A DNA stretch of 64,000 bases from contig CAMZMU010000111.1 of assembly GCA_947311845.1 (NCBI GenBank), positions 23,163,023 to 23,227,022 of the forward strand. Direction: 5' to 3'. Under the pieces are notes generated by a model that saw only the letters and a list, made by a program, of their open reading frames with translations, was not told the DNA's origin and ran no database searches. Positions 48,490 through 58,362 of the stretch are shown piece by piece. Positions within the stretch are counted from its first letter, which is position 1; the number at the start of each line of letters is the position of its first letter. Source of the DNA: Poa pratensis (taxonomy: Eukaryota > Streptophyta > Magnoliopsida > Poales > Poaceae). A program made the position numbers and the translations under genes.

Positions 48490-48660
48490 ACGCGTGGCGA
48501 CTCCGAAACGCCGAGTGACTGCACACGTCCGGCTTCTCGTTACGGGCTAGTCACCGGCCTCCGCCTACCAACCCGCGCCTGCAAGAACACGTAGCGCCCT
48601 ACCGTGGCGCCTCATCCATCCGACGATCCCTATCCTATCTCCTCAAAGGGGTTATAAGTA
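48490..48660 (+). promoter_or_regulatory. Promoter of dehydrin B
   Basis: GACGCGTGGCGACTCCG near 48489, GCACACGTCCGGCTTCTC at 48521-48538, then CACGTAGCGCCCTACCGTGGC near 48590-48608 and a TATAAGTA box at 48653-48660. The order and spacing are the same as in dehydrins A and C. The first ACGTGGC-like site is altered to GCGTGGC relative to dehydrin C. Confidence 0.7.
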
Positions 48661-48770
48661 GGGCCTCGGCGCTTCACCTGCTGACACAACAACCTCGAGT
48701 CGCAGCGTACCAAGCCAAGTAAACAGAGCACTAGATCGATCTCCCTGACAAGTTCAGTCTTCTGTGCAAG

Positions 48771-49369
48771 ATGGAGTACCAGGGACAGCAGCAGCAGCAC
48801 GGCCAGGGCACGAACCGCGTCGACGAGTACGGCAACCCGGTCGGCGGCGGCATGGGATTGGGAGGGCACGGCGGCGGTGTCGGCACCGGCGCGGCAGCAG
48901 GCGGACATGTCCAGCCCATGAGGGACGAGCACGAGCACAAGGCCGGCGGGATCCTGCACCGCTCCGGCAGCTCCAGCTCCAGCTCGGTACGCGTATATAC
49001 TTAGTGTGTAATATGTACTACCAGTATCGTCGTGTGCTGTGATGTGCTAACATCGATGACTATTTAATCGCGTTGGTCGTGATGTTTATAGTCTGAGGAT
49101 GATGGCGTGGGCGGGAGGAGGAAGAAGGGCATGAAGGAGAAGATCAAGGAGAAGCTCCCGGCGGCCACGGTGATCAGCAGCACACCGCGGCGACTGGCGG
49201 CGCCTATGGACAGCAAGGTCACGCCGGGATGACGACCGGAACTGGTGGCGCCTACGGGCAGCAGGGACACACCGGGATGACTGGTACCGGGGCTCATGGC
49301 ACCACGGCCACCGGCGAGAAGAAAGGCATGATGGACAAGATCAAGGAGAAGCTGCCTGGCCAGCACTGA
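48771..49369 (+). pseudogene. DHN4: Dehydrin B, Dhn4-like YSK2 gene with a one-base frameshift
   Basis: Exon 1 48771-48986 (72 codons), intron 48987-49091, exon 2 from 49092. The N-terminus ([20 protein letters not shown]), QPMRDEH and [11 protein letters not shown] resemble barley Dhn4 as I remember it. After the first K-segment ([13 protein letters not shown]) the sequence reads ctcccggcgg where dehydrin C has ctccccggcgg. The missing C shifts the frame and stops at 49230-49232, giving 118 residues with one K-segment. In the next frame the phi repeats and a final K-segment with GQH end continue to 49369. Either a sequencing loss in a C run or a real, recent loss of the second K-segment. Promoter and 3' UTR look intact. 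Confidence 0.85.
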
Positions 49370-49694
49370 GCTGAGCCCCGCGGCCGCTCCTTGTGAGGTT
49401 GAGGTGCCAGTCGACCACGTCTGCAGAATAATAAGATAAATGAAAGAATAAAATCTCCACCATAATAAGTGAGTTCAGCTCACTTAGTTGTTTGAGGTGC
49501 ACGTAACCCGTTTCCGGGTTTAAGTCATGTGGGTTCTTCTTTTTTTATTTGCCGGGACTTCACACGGTTTTGTATGTATTGTCTACTTACTTTGATGTGT
49601 AATTAGTTGTGCCTCTTGAAACATATATGCAGTATGTATATCATGCAGTGGTATAATGCAATATGTATCTTAAGTGGAGCTTTCGTACTCCCCT

Positions 49695-50070
49695 CATCTG
49701 AGTTTCAGGGATCTCACTATTTAAAACAAAAAAATTATAATGATATAATGCGAGTATGCAAAATCCCAATGCAAAATACTTTGCCTTCTGAGTTACACAA
49801 AAATTAAATACAAAATATTTGTGTTTTGAACTACACAAAAAAGACAACGATAGATGTATAGATCTAAACATAGTGAACAATGTATAAATAGTTTCAAAAC
49901 TCCAACTCTTGTCATTTTATACAGACCATAATACAAAAAATTGCAATGTGATTGTACACGCTTATACTATACACATTGACACTATGTGGAATTTTTCCAG
50001 ACTTTTCTAAAACTTTAAATATCTTTTTTAAATTTTATAAAATAGTGGTCCCACTGAAACTCAGGAATAA
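49695..50070. mobile_element. Foldback MITE, family A-related
   Basis: Ends are inverted: CTGAGTTTCAGGGATCTCAC on the left, and reversed right CTGAGTTTCAGTGGGACCAC, both followed by TATTT. The AT-rich interior has tgcaaaatcccaatgcaaaa, like tgcaaaatatcaaagcaaaa in the element at 61206. About 375 bp, starting about 325 bp after dehydrin B. Confidence 0.55.
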
Positions 50071-51257
50071 AAATAACCTTTTGGAAAATATTGTTTGGTG
50101 TATGGAAAGATGCGCAAATGTACCGAATATGTGCATCTTATTATGAGATATTCCCACCTTGATCATTTTATTTGAAATCATGAATGTTCATCGCTCATGA
50201 GACATTTTGGGAACATGTTTATTAAAAAAAATCAAGTTATTTTTTTGTCAACTAGTACACTTGAAAATTTCATGATTGACTTAAAAAAAGATTATATGCA
50301 TTTATTTCTCTTAAAAACAGGGTTAAAACCGTCAACACATCTTTCCATAGAAATGGATTGAATCTTTCTTTCAAACTCCCTCTTTAGCTATTGAGTCAAA
50401 TCCTACTTGGTTACATGAAAATAATTTTTTTAATGTTTAATGACCAAACTATAACACACTTTCAATTCATGTTTAATTACTTCAAAATATCAGCTAAAAT
50501 TCATTTGAATCGGCTAAAAATAGTTAGAAATATTTATAAAAAATGGCTACCCAATGTGATCTACTTTATGTAAATAGTAATGGTGTAGTTTGGCACCATA
50601 TTATTTACACTTACTTCACATGACCTTTTCTGGGTACTTCGGAAATAAAGAATATTTTTTGAAAGTTTGAAATTCAATATGGCAATATTACTTGGCATGC
50701 AAAGAAGCAATATTTATGGCCAATTTCTGTAACATGCTAATATTTTTTACCTCTCCATATGTGTATTTTTTCCCCATATCCGCCCCTTGGCTGAATTAAT
50801 TACTCGTCTAAACCTTGGTGAAACTATATTTAAATCTGACTCTCAAGGTCAGCACCAAAAGGTAGAGCCGTCCTTGTAGAGGTCGGCGCCAATATATTTT
50901 AGTAGCTAGATGCTCCTTAGGTTCGGCGCCAAGGGACCCAGAGACGAGAGAGGGACGTTTGTTGGAGGGGATCAAATTCAAATACCAGAGCCACCCTCTT
51001 TACTTGTTCTTTTTGCGAAGATAGTGTGCACTCAATCGGTCAATATAAATTCTTCTCTTTCACAAAGAAAAAGGATATGAATTCTTTTGTGAAAGATCGG
51101 AGATAAATTCTTCTCATCAAACTTCTTGTATGCTTAGTTTAGTTGGTTCCATTTCCGAATAGTCCGACAATTTCGAGCTCTATCATCTCCTCGACATGTC
51201 AACCAAATAAGACGTGTGCTTGCAAATAAAAAAGAAGTATCGGATGCAGAAAATGTT
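50071..51257. other. Intergenic AT-rich stretch
   Basis: No gene or repeat that I can define. The 50820-50950 part has repeated ggcgcca motifs (gtcggcgccaat, ttcggcgccaag), perhaps a worn repeat. Confidence 0.4.
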
Positions 51258-51650
51258 ATTTTCTCCCGAGCTCCAGTGCTCCCTCCATTTAAAAATAATT
51301 GAAAATTATATTTTTGAGTTTCCAAAAATTCTGAAAGAAAATCACGAGTGTAGGCAATTGTGTGTATCCCATAAATGTGCAAAATTTTAGTTTGAAATAC
51401 TTTATATTATGGGCTATACAAAAAATAACATAATCTGGTAAAACGTAGAAATTTGAAAATAGGAATATTTAAATCCATAATTTGTCGTTTTTTATAGCTG
51501 AAAATCCAGAGTATTTGGAGCTGAAATTTTACAAGTTCATGGAATATACTATTGGCTACATCCGGAGATTTTTTTCAGAATTTTTTGAATCTCATAAATA
51601 TGATTTTCGAATTTTTAAATTGAAGTGATGATTGGTGCTCGGGAGAAAAA
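51258..51650. mobile_element. Foldback MITE, family A, copy 1
   Basis: Left end TTTTCTCCCGAGCTCCAGTG; right end reversed TTTTCTCCCGAGCACCAATC. The arms continue with AT-rich mirrored sequence (gaaaattatatttttgag opposite tcataaatatgattttcg). Same end sequence as 61206-61607 and 62352-62776. It lies about 80-470 bp upstream of the dehydrin C promoter block. Confidence 0.65.
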
Positions 51651-51729
51651 AGTTTGTACTGGTATCGGATGGCTCTGAGGGTCGTCCCAATGTGCCGCGT
51701 ATATCATCACCTGGATTTCATTCAATCAA

Positions 51730-51898
51730 GAAAGAACTGAGACGTGGCGACTCGGACGCGGCCAGCGCCTAGACACGTCCTGCTACAGAGCTAGTCGCCG
51801 GTCCCGCCTGCCGACCAACTAGTCCTGCAGGCACACGTAGCGCCCTACCGTGGCAGTCGAATCCCTATCCCCTAGCTCGACTTGAAGCCCTTATAAAT
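51730..51898 (+). promoter_or_regulatory. Promoter of dehydrin C
   Basis: GACGTGGCGACTCGG near 51740 holds a full ACGTGGC, the strongest ABRE core of the three copies. GACACGTCCTGC follows near 51772, a GCCGAC drought/cold-response core near 51820, CACACGTAGCGCCCTACCGTGGC near 51832-51854, and a TATAAAT box at 51892-51898, about 115 bp before the ATG. Confidence 0.72.
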
Positions 51899-52011
51899 CG
51901 GGCCCCGCGCTGCACCTGCTTACACAACCACGAGACTGATCAGTGTACCAACAAGACAAGCAAAAACATACGAGATTTCCTAAGTTTAGATCAGTGCATC
52001 GCCTGTGCAAG

Positions 52012-52598
52012 ATGGACTATCAGGGGCAGCATGGCCAGGCGACTAACCGCGTCGACGAGTACGGCAACCCGGTGGCCGGGCACGGCGGCGCAGGCACCGG
52101 CGCGGCCGCCGGAGGGCATTTCCAGCCCACGAGGGAGGAGCACAAGGCTGGCGGCATCCTGCAGCGCTCCGGCAGCTCAAGCTCAAGCTCGGTACGTGTA
52201 TATATATACTTCTTGCTAACCTGCATTAATGCACACGCATGTCTTGGTACCATTCTGTATGGAATTAACAGTTAACATCATCCGTGAATGTTATTTTTCG
52301 TTGGTTGTAGTCTGAAGATGATGGCGTGGGCGGGAGGAGGAAGAAGGGCATGAAGGAGAAGATCAAGGAGAAGCTCCCCGGCGGCCACGGTGACCAGCAG
52401 CACACCACGGCCACCGGTGGCGCCTATGGGCAGCAGGGACACACTGGGATGACCGGCACCGGAGCCACCGGGGCTGGCACCTACGGGCAGCAGGGACACA
52501 CCGGGATGGCAGGCACCGGGGCACATGGCACCACGGCTACGGGAGAGAACAAGGGCATGATGGACAAGATCAAGGAGAAGCTGCCTGGCCAGCACTGA
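52012..52598 (+). CDS. DHN3: Dehydrin C, Dhn3-like YSK2
   Basis: Exon 1 52012-52191 (60 codons), intron 52192-52310, exon 2 52311-52598; 155 residues, close to barley Dhn3 as I recall it. Y-segment VDEYGNP (residues 14-20), [18 protein letters not shown]-segment ending SEDDG, K-segment one [14 protein letters not shown], two phi repeats (YGQQGHTGM), K-segment two [16 protein letters not shown] at the C-terminus. ENKG replaces the usual EKKG in the last K-segment. The intron splits the serine tract. It should act in cytosol and nucleus as a stress-induced protectant. This is the cleanest gene of the array. Its 3' UTR has agaataaaat. Confidence 0.96.
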
Positions 52599-53313
52599 GC
52601 TTGCCCCGTGGCCTCTACTACTTTGTGAAGGTTGAGGTGCGACCTTTGCAGAATACTGTGATAAACGAGAGAATAAAATTTCCACCCTAATAAGTGAGCT
52701 TAGCTTACTTGGTTGTTTGAGGTGGATGTATACGGGTTTAAGTCCTCCGCGAGTTTTACTTGTCGGAACTTTTGCACGGTTTTGTAAATTGTATACTTTG
52801 ATGTGTACATGTATGTGGATGTCATGTTATATATATTCATATGTTCCCTTACCATGTTAGTTCGCTGGATTGTGGTCCTTAAGTTATATTGCCACACATG
52901 TGACTTCACTCCCCTTTTCAATTGCATTGGATGTCTTTAAGTTTTCTGGAATATAAGAAGACAGAAAAATACAACCGTGGTGTAGGACAGATCATAGGTA
53001 CAGCTGATTCAAACGCTTGCATGAATTTGAAATTAAATACATGGATGTATTTGACTCACTTCTTTTTTTAGATCAAGTGGACAAAAGTCCATGTTCCCAT
53101 TATCTAATGAAATCAGACAAAGCATAAAAGAGTTCAGTTGTAGCTAGTCTCAGGTCAACGAGGTAGAAAGAGAGCAAAACTATATGAAAGCTGCGGAGAG
53201 AGCCAGCAAAACAGGATCATCTCACGCAAGAGGGAAAAAACTAGAAGAAAAAAAGAAAGATAAAGGAAACCCTTGTTTTTCCACATCACTGCATTTGCCG
53301 CCTCCAGAGTGAC
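52599..53313. other. 3' flank of dehydrin C with a partial direct repeat
   Basis: After the 3' UTR, 53004-53062 (ctgattcaaacgcttgcatg...gtatttgactcactt) recurs with about ten changes at 53363-53419. The roughly 300 bp between them is A/G-rich. It looks like a local duplication. Confidence 0.5.
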
Positions 53314-53364
53314 CATGACTGCAGAAATCTTTTTTTTTTTGACGATTCATGACTGCAGAAATCT
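53314..53364 (-). mobile_element. Micro-insertion 1: T-run with 17-bp target duplication
   Basis: CATGACTGCAGAAATCT occurs at 53314-53330 and 53348-53364. Between them are only 17 bp, ten T then gacgatt. Read on the minus strand: AATCGTC and A10. This is what a LINE insertion cut back to its last few bases would leave. Confidence 0.7.
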
Positions 53365-53489
53365 GATTCAAACGCTTGCGTGAATTTGTATTAAACATAT
53401 TGATGTATTTGACTCACTTTTTTTTTTTTGAGCATCCGCTTGTGTTCTACTAAATCACACTGGTGCCTTGGTGGAATTCTGAGCCATGT

Positions 53490-53539
53490 TCCCAGTTGGG
53501 CTTGTTTTTTTTTTTTGAGAGGATCCCAGTTGGGCTTGT
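53490..53539 (-). mobile_element. Micro-insertion 2: T-run with 16-bp target duplication
   Basis: TCCCAGTTGGGCTTGT at 53490-53505 and 53524-53539 flank 18 bp, eleven T then gagagga. On the minus strand: TCCTCTC then A11. A third copy of cccagttgggctt at 53572 shows the target was already locally repeated, so this case is slightly weaker. Confidence 0.6.
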
Positions 53540-53837
53540 ATGTTTCTGTTACAGTCTCCCAGAAAATATTCTTCCCAGTTGGGCTTTTATGTCGTTGGAA
53601 AGTTTCAGGCAGTCGGCCCTATAACAATGCCCAGCGTCAGCCCAAATTATGGGTGGGCTATTTTTCTTGCTCGCGCTAAACTGCTTCATTTTTTTCTCTC
53701 CATTCTGTCAAGTCTCGAGTCACAATGACGGAGGCAATGGCAATGCAAACAAGCGCTGACACATGTACCGGCAAATGCTTTGCTGTTATGTCACAATCGA
53801 TCACTCTCGATCAATACCACAATATCAATATGCCGGT

Positions 53838-54547
53838 CAGGGGCGGGCCCAGCTTTATTCAAGGGTATTCAACTGAATACCCAAAAAATTTGGACAAAAA
53901 CTAGGTATATACAATACAGAATACATATGTATATAAAAAATACGGAAATAAGAGATGTCAATTAGTTGATTGGGCCGTAAACCCTCCTCTACGAGGCCCA
54001 GCTAGCTGATTGCCCTGCCTAGCACCATCGCGTTCGCCCCTCTCCTTCAAATTTCGTGATCGTGCATTCCGTAGTTCCCCAAACTGAAGTCTGAACCAAC
54101 CACAGAAGCAGACGCCCACCCAGCCCTACACTGAATCAGACGGCGACGCACACGGCCAGGCGAAGTCCCGGCGTCGACGCGACAGGCCGCAGCCGGCAGG
54201 CGGCACTCGTCCGAGTTCCGATCTGTGCGTACAGGTTGTCCACTTCACGATTAAGAAGTTTGGCTGCGCTGATTACGTTTTCGCCGCCGATCGCCGCTCC
54301 TCATCCAGTCCTCCAGTCCTCCCCTCCCTGCTTTGGCTTCTCGCAACAGCTCCAATCACAGAGCCACAGAGGGCTGAGGTGATGTAAAATTTCATTCCAA
54401 TTGTGTTATATATTCTAGATATTATGCACGTGGAACTATATGATCATATTATCAATTATACATAACAAAAACTAGACTTTCGACTGTAAAAAAATTGTGC
54501 CTTTGAAATTTTGAATACCCACTTTCGAAATCCTGGGCCCGCCACTG
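53838..54547. mobile_element. hAT-type element, 710 bp, with exact 8-bp duplication
   Basis: Ends CAGGGGCGGGCCCAGC and, reversed, CAGTGGCGGGCCCAGG. The target duplication ATGCCGGT at 53830-53837 and 54548-54555 is exact. Subterminal gggtattcaactgaatacccaaaaa on the left is mirrored by gaatacccac on the right. The middle (53990-54380) is GC-richer and may be a captured host fragment; I cannot identify it. Same family as 57568-58091. Confidence 0.88.
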
Positions 54548-54701
54548 ATGCCGGTCCTTCTCTTCCCTTGATCACGATTGATGTCCATGAGACGATGGAT
54601 AACAGTTAACGACCCTTTGTGATTGAGCCCGGCCGCCGCGCGGTAACTGGATAAGGCAAAGATAGCACACCGGTGTGTCTGATGGCAGTGTCCTCTCGAG
54701 T

Positions 54702-56004
54702 TCAGGATGTAGACGGACACGGACGTCCGCCTGTCCGCTCTGTCCGCGCCGCTTTAAAGTTCAAAACGGGCGAGCGGATGGGCTGTGTAATTGGGGCGGA
54801 CCTGACGGAAACGCCTGCTCAGCCGCTGCGGTCCGTGTCCGCCTCGCAGTAGAAAAATCGCCACCATCTGCTCGTGGCCGCTCGGCCGCCACCTGCTCCT
54901 GGCCGCTCGGCCGCTGACCGACTCCTCGGCCGTTCCAGGCAAGTCGCGGCGGGTTCCTGGCGCCGGGCCAGACGGTGCTGTCGACGCCCTCCAGCGCTTC
55001 GACCTCGGCGCCGCTCGGGATGCTCCCATCGAGCTCCGCCGCTGGAAGCTTCGTCGTCCGGCCAGAGCCCCGCGGCAGGCGACGGACGGGAGGAGGAGGG
55101 CTTCAGGAGGAGCCTGCAGGAGCTGGCGGGGATTGACCGGGAGAAGGTGGAGCTGAGCGAGGAGAGGTGTGCGGCTGCTGGCCGCTCAGCCACCGACCGG
55201 CTCCCCGGCAAGACCATCGGATACAGTGATCCCCAGCTCTAGAGAGAAGCTCGGCGTGGTGGAGACAGCGGCGGAACGCACAGTAGAAGAGGGGAAAGGA
55301 AGCCGCCGGAGGAAGAGGAGCAGAGGCCGCCGGAGGAGGAGAAGGTAGGCGAGGGCAGCGGCACCCACATCTGTGGGCTATGGCAGATTCTTTTGACAGG
55401 ATTCGATCTATTTAGTCCCTTCCATTAAGATCCGAATTTGATTTGTTGATTTGTTGATTCGATTCATGTTGTCTGAATTTCGCAAAGTATTTCTGATTCC
55501 TTTTTGTAGTCTTGTAGTGCGTGATTTGTATTTCTGATTCCTCTCTGGTTGTGAAAAGCATCAGCTGTTGAAAGCTAGCTGCATTGCGTGCATCAAAATC
55601 GCCGCCGCCTGCTCCTGGCCGCCGACCGGCTACTCGGCTGTCCACGGCAAGCGGAGCACGTCTTCCATTATTCAGCGCTACCTATGGGCTATGGCTCGAC
55701 GCCCTCCCGTCGCCAAGCTGCGGAGAGAGATGCCCTGCATCATGTAGGTAGCGGCGGTGGAGGAGAAAGTAACCGCTGGAGGAAGAGGAGAAGATTCTGT
55801 CGGAGGTAGCTCACACAGAGCAAATCTCGATCCCCTGCGGATGGAGTTCGTTTCAGAAAGCTCGCAGCGGCTGTCCGCTTCGGTCCGTCGGAATCGGGCG
55901 GAAGGCAAGTCAACGGACGCGGCGTCCGCTAAAGTTTACAATTAGTACTCGCGGACCGAGCGGACGGACGCGGATGTCCAGCGGACCGTCCGCCTACATC
56001 CTGA
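54702..56004. mobile_element. TIR element with TCAGGATGTAG ends and 8-bp duplication
   Basis: 1303 bp with ends TCAGGATGTAGACGGAC and, reversed, TCAGGATGTAGGCGGAC. The exact 8-bp duplication is TCTCGAGT (54694-54701 and 56005-56012), so hAT-like by duplication length. Subterminal regions are rich in ggacgtccgc/gcggac motifs. The interior is GC-rich with three loosely repeated stretches of ctgctcctggccgctcgg type, and holds ORFs without a recognisable domain. No transposase is seen, so it is non-autonomous. Confidence 0.82.
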
Positions 56005-56440
56005 TCTCGAGTTGTCTCTCTGTTTCCTCTGTGTCTCCGGACTCCGGTCCTTATCTGTTTCATTAGCTACTGTACTATAGACGAGTGTGCGTGGGCATGT
56101 ATACCACGACCCAGCTCAGCTAGATGTTTGCGTATAGCCCCGGCGCTCCTGTTCAATAGTTGGAAAATGGATACTCATGGATAGAGATTCAGTGAGTACA
56201 AGGCGGCCACCCTTATTATGCATTGCACGGCAATACGATCTTTCTCCATCATTTCTGCTGGGTGACACGTATTTCGACAGAAAACATGTGCTCCTACTAG
56301 TTGCAAGCGGCACTGGCGTGCCGGGAACATCTACAGAGAGAGTTGGAGATCGGGTTCTTGTCTCCCATCATGCGTACAAGACGGTTGGAAGTAAACGGCA
56401 CTTGTTTTTCACAATTAATGGGAAGACTTAGTGACCATTA

Positions 56441-56724
56441 GAGCATGGTTAATAATAGTGCCCGCTGCTCACTATAAGTCATTGCCATGTCACTTATAAC
56501 TAGCTTATAGTCATCATGTATAATAGTTGGCTATATACATGTACTAGTTTATCAATACATGACCCACCTTACACTCTCACATAATACCTAGGAGCACGTG
56601 CTGCATCTGACTCTTACATGAGAGTCCGCTTCCCTTCTCTCTCCTCTTCTCTCTCCTCTATGTAAGCACAACAATACTATTTAAATCCTTATAGCCTGCT
56701 GACTGGACCTTATTATACTTGCTC
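56441..56724. mobile_element. Tourist-like (PIF/Harbinger) MITE
   Basis: 284 bp flanked by TTA (56438-56440, 56725-56727). Ends GAGCATGGTTAATAATAG and, reversed, GAGCAAGTATAATAAGG. Length and TTA target fit Tourist. The ends differ from those of the two full Harbinger elements here, so a different source would have moved it. Confidence 0.8.
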
Positions 56725-56823
56725 TTAGGAAACGGGGATCAGATTGACGAGCTGACTCGTGTGGTTGGGCACGAGACTTTCTGGAGAAAAATGGCAGGGG
56801 CGGAATGGTCACTAATTCATAAT

Positions 56824-56873
56824 GCATCCATGGCTGCACTTTTTTTTTTGACATAAGCATCCATGGCTGCACT
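56824..56873 (-). mobile_element. Micro-insertion 3: T-run with 17-bp target duplication
   Basis: GCATCCATGGCTGCACT at 56824-56840 and 56857-56873 flank 16 bp, nine T then gacataa. On the minus strand: TTATGTC then A9. The LINE at 28750 ends TTATGTTC then A10 on its own strand, nearly the same. Confidence 0.75.
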
Positions 56874-56939
56874 TTATGGTTAGGATAAGTAACCGAACAA
56901 GGAGGCAATCCTATCCGAACCATGCAGGAGGGCTAATTT

Positions 56940-57419
56940 GCTCGACCAATCAGAGTCGTGGTTGCCTTGTTGTTTAAATTTATGTTCTAACTTTATATAA
57001 AAACGTGCTTACTTAATCATGCACGAGAAACCACTATTAATATACTTATTTATTAGAACGCACGCTTTAGAGATCCCTAACCATTAACTAAGGATATTAA
57101 AATAGACTCGACCACACACATGCATATACACGAATATAAATATATACATATACATTATATAAGGTATGTTACTATCAGAAACCAAATCAGCGAGAATATA
57201 TTTACAACATATGGTTAAATTTCTCACAACAATTTTTTATTGATATACATTGTAGTTGTATAATAAAGAATGATATAACTGATGTTAGCAATATTCAAAT
57301 GTGGTTAACTATACCCGTTAAGATTATAATATGACTAAATGAGTATAACAATTTAGTATAAAATATTTATTTTAACTCATCCCGGGCCAAAAATATGATT
57401 GGATCAGCCCTATGGCGCT
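56940..57419. other. AT-rich intergenic stretch
   Basis: Very AT-rich, many tatata-type tracts (57110-57170), no gene or defined repeat. Confidence 0.45.
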
Positions 57420-58239
57420 TGAATCCGTATCCCCTCGACTCGAAGCCCTTATAAATCGAGCCTACCACTGCACCTGCTTACACGTCAAGTATAAGATTGA
57501 AAAGGAGCTCCGAGAAGGTCAGAGTGAGTAACGGCACACCACACCAACGGTGGCGCCTACGGGTAGTAAGGGGCGGGCCCAGCTCAATTCATGGGTATTC
57601 AGATGAATACCCATTATTTTTTGCAAGAAATTTCATATATATAATATCCGTATGAGATACTTTGGGTACTCAACTAATACATCAGCTCATGTGCACGCTA
57701 CGTGCACCTCGTGCCCAGGGAATGCTCTAATCAAACTCAACCCCCACCGTGCCCCAAACAACTGTGGCCCATAGATCAATTCGATCAGGATGCAAGCCAC
57801 ACAGCCCACCTAACGTGTGATGCAATTTTGCTTCCAATTTTAAACCTTGCTTTATTTATTTTTCTGGGTCTTCAAACCTGCAAATTGTTAATCATGTTTC
57901 TAAATTGAAAATTGTCTATGTGATGGTGTTGTGTGACGTTAGTTAGAGGGCAGTAAGATAAAAACCCTAATGAACAACAAATAATTAAAAATATAGCATA
58001 TAGTCCTTGATATTATGGAGTTTTTTTAAAAAAAATTGGCAATTTTTTTTTACTTTGAATACCTACTACCCAAATCCTGGGCCCGCCGCTGCGGGTAGGA
58101 GGGACACACTGGGATGACCGTCACTGGTGGCACCTACGGCCGAGCAGAAGGGACACACCAGGATCAAAGCACCGGGGCACATGGCAGCACAGCCACCGTC
58201 GAGCACAAGGGCATCATGGACAAGATTAAGGAGAAGCTA
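57420..58239 (+). pseudogene. Dehydrin D, dead copy split by two transposons
   Basis: A dehydrin-type promoter end (cgaagcccttataaatcgagcc, TATA at 57450-57456, then cacctgcttacac) matches dehydrin C. It runs within about 50 bp into gattgaaaaggagctccgag and cggcacaccacaccaacggtggcgcctacggg. These are the first K-segment and the phi repeat. Leader, Y- and S-segments and intron are deleted. A hAT MITE (57568-58091) splits the phi repeat. Coding sequence resumes with ggacacactgggatgaccg and reaches ggcatcatggacaagattaaggag of the last K-segment, where a Stowaway replaces the C-terminus. No protein can be made. Confidence 0.88.
57568..58091. mobile_element. hAT-type MITE inside dehydrin D
   Basis: 524 bp. 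Left end AAGGGGCGGGCCCAGC (expected first base C changed), right end reversed CAGCGGCGGGCCCAGG. Duplication CGGGTAGT (57560-57567) and CGGGTAGG (58092-58099), seven of eight equal. Subterminal gggtattcagatgaataccc is shared with 53838-54547. The duplicated target is the dehydrin phi repeat codons. Confidence 0.85.
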
Positions 58240-58362
58240 CTCCCTCCGTTACAAATTAATTGACTTCTATTTGTCCAAATGTGGATGTATCTATACTTGT
58301 AATATGTCTAGATACATCCATATGTGGGCAAATAGAAGTCAATTAATTTGGAACGGAGGGAG
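58240..58362. mobile_element. Stowaway MITE 3, at the end of dehydrin D
   Basis: 123-bp palindrome with CTCCCTCCGTT...AACGGAGGGAG ends, flanked by TA. It entered the last K-segment codons (gagaagcta). Confidence 0.93.
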
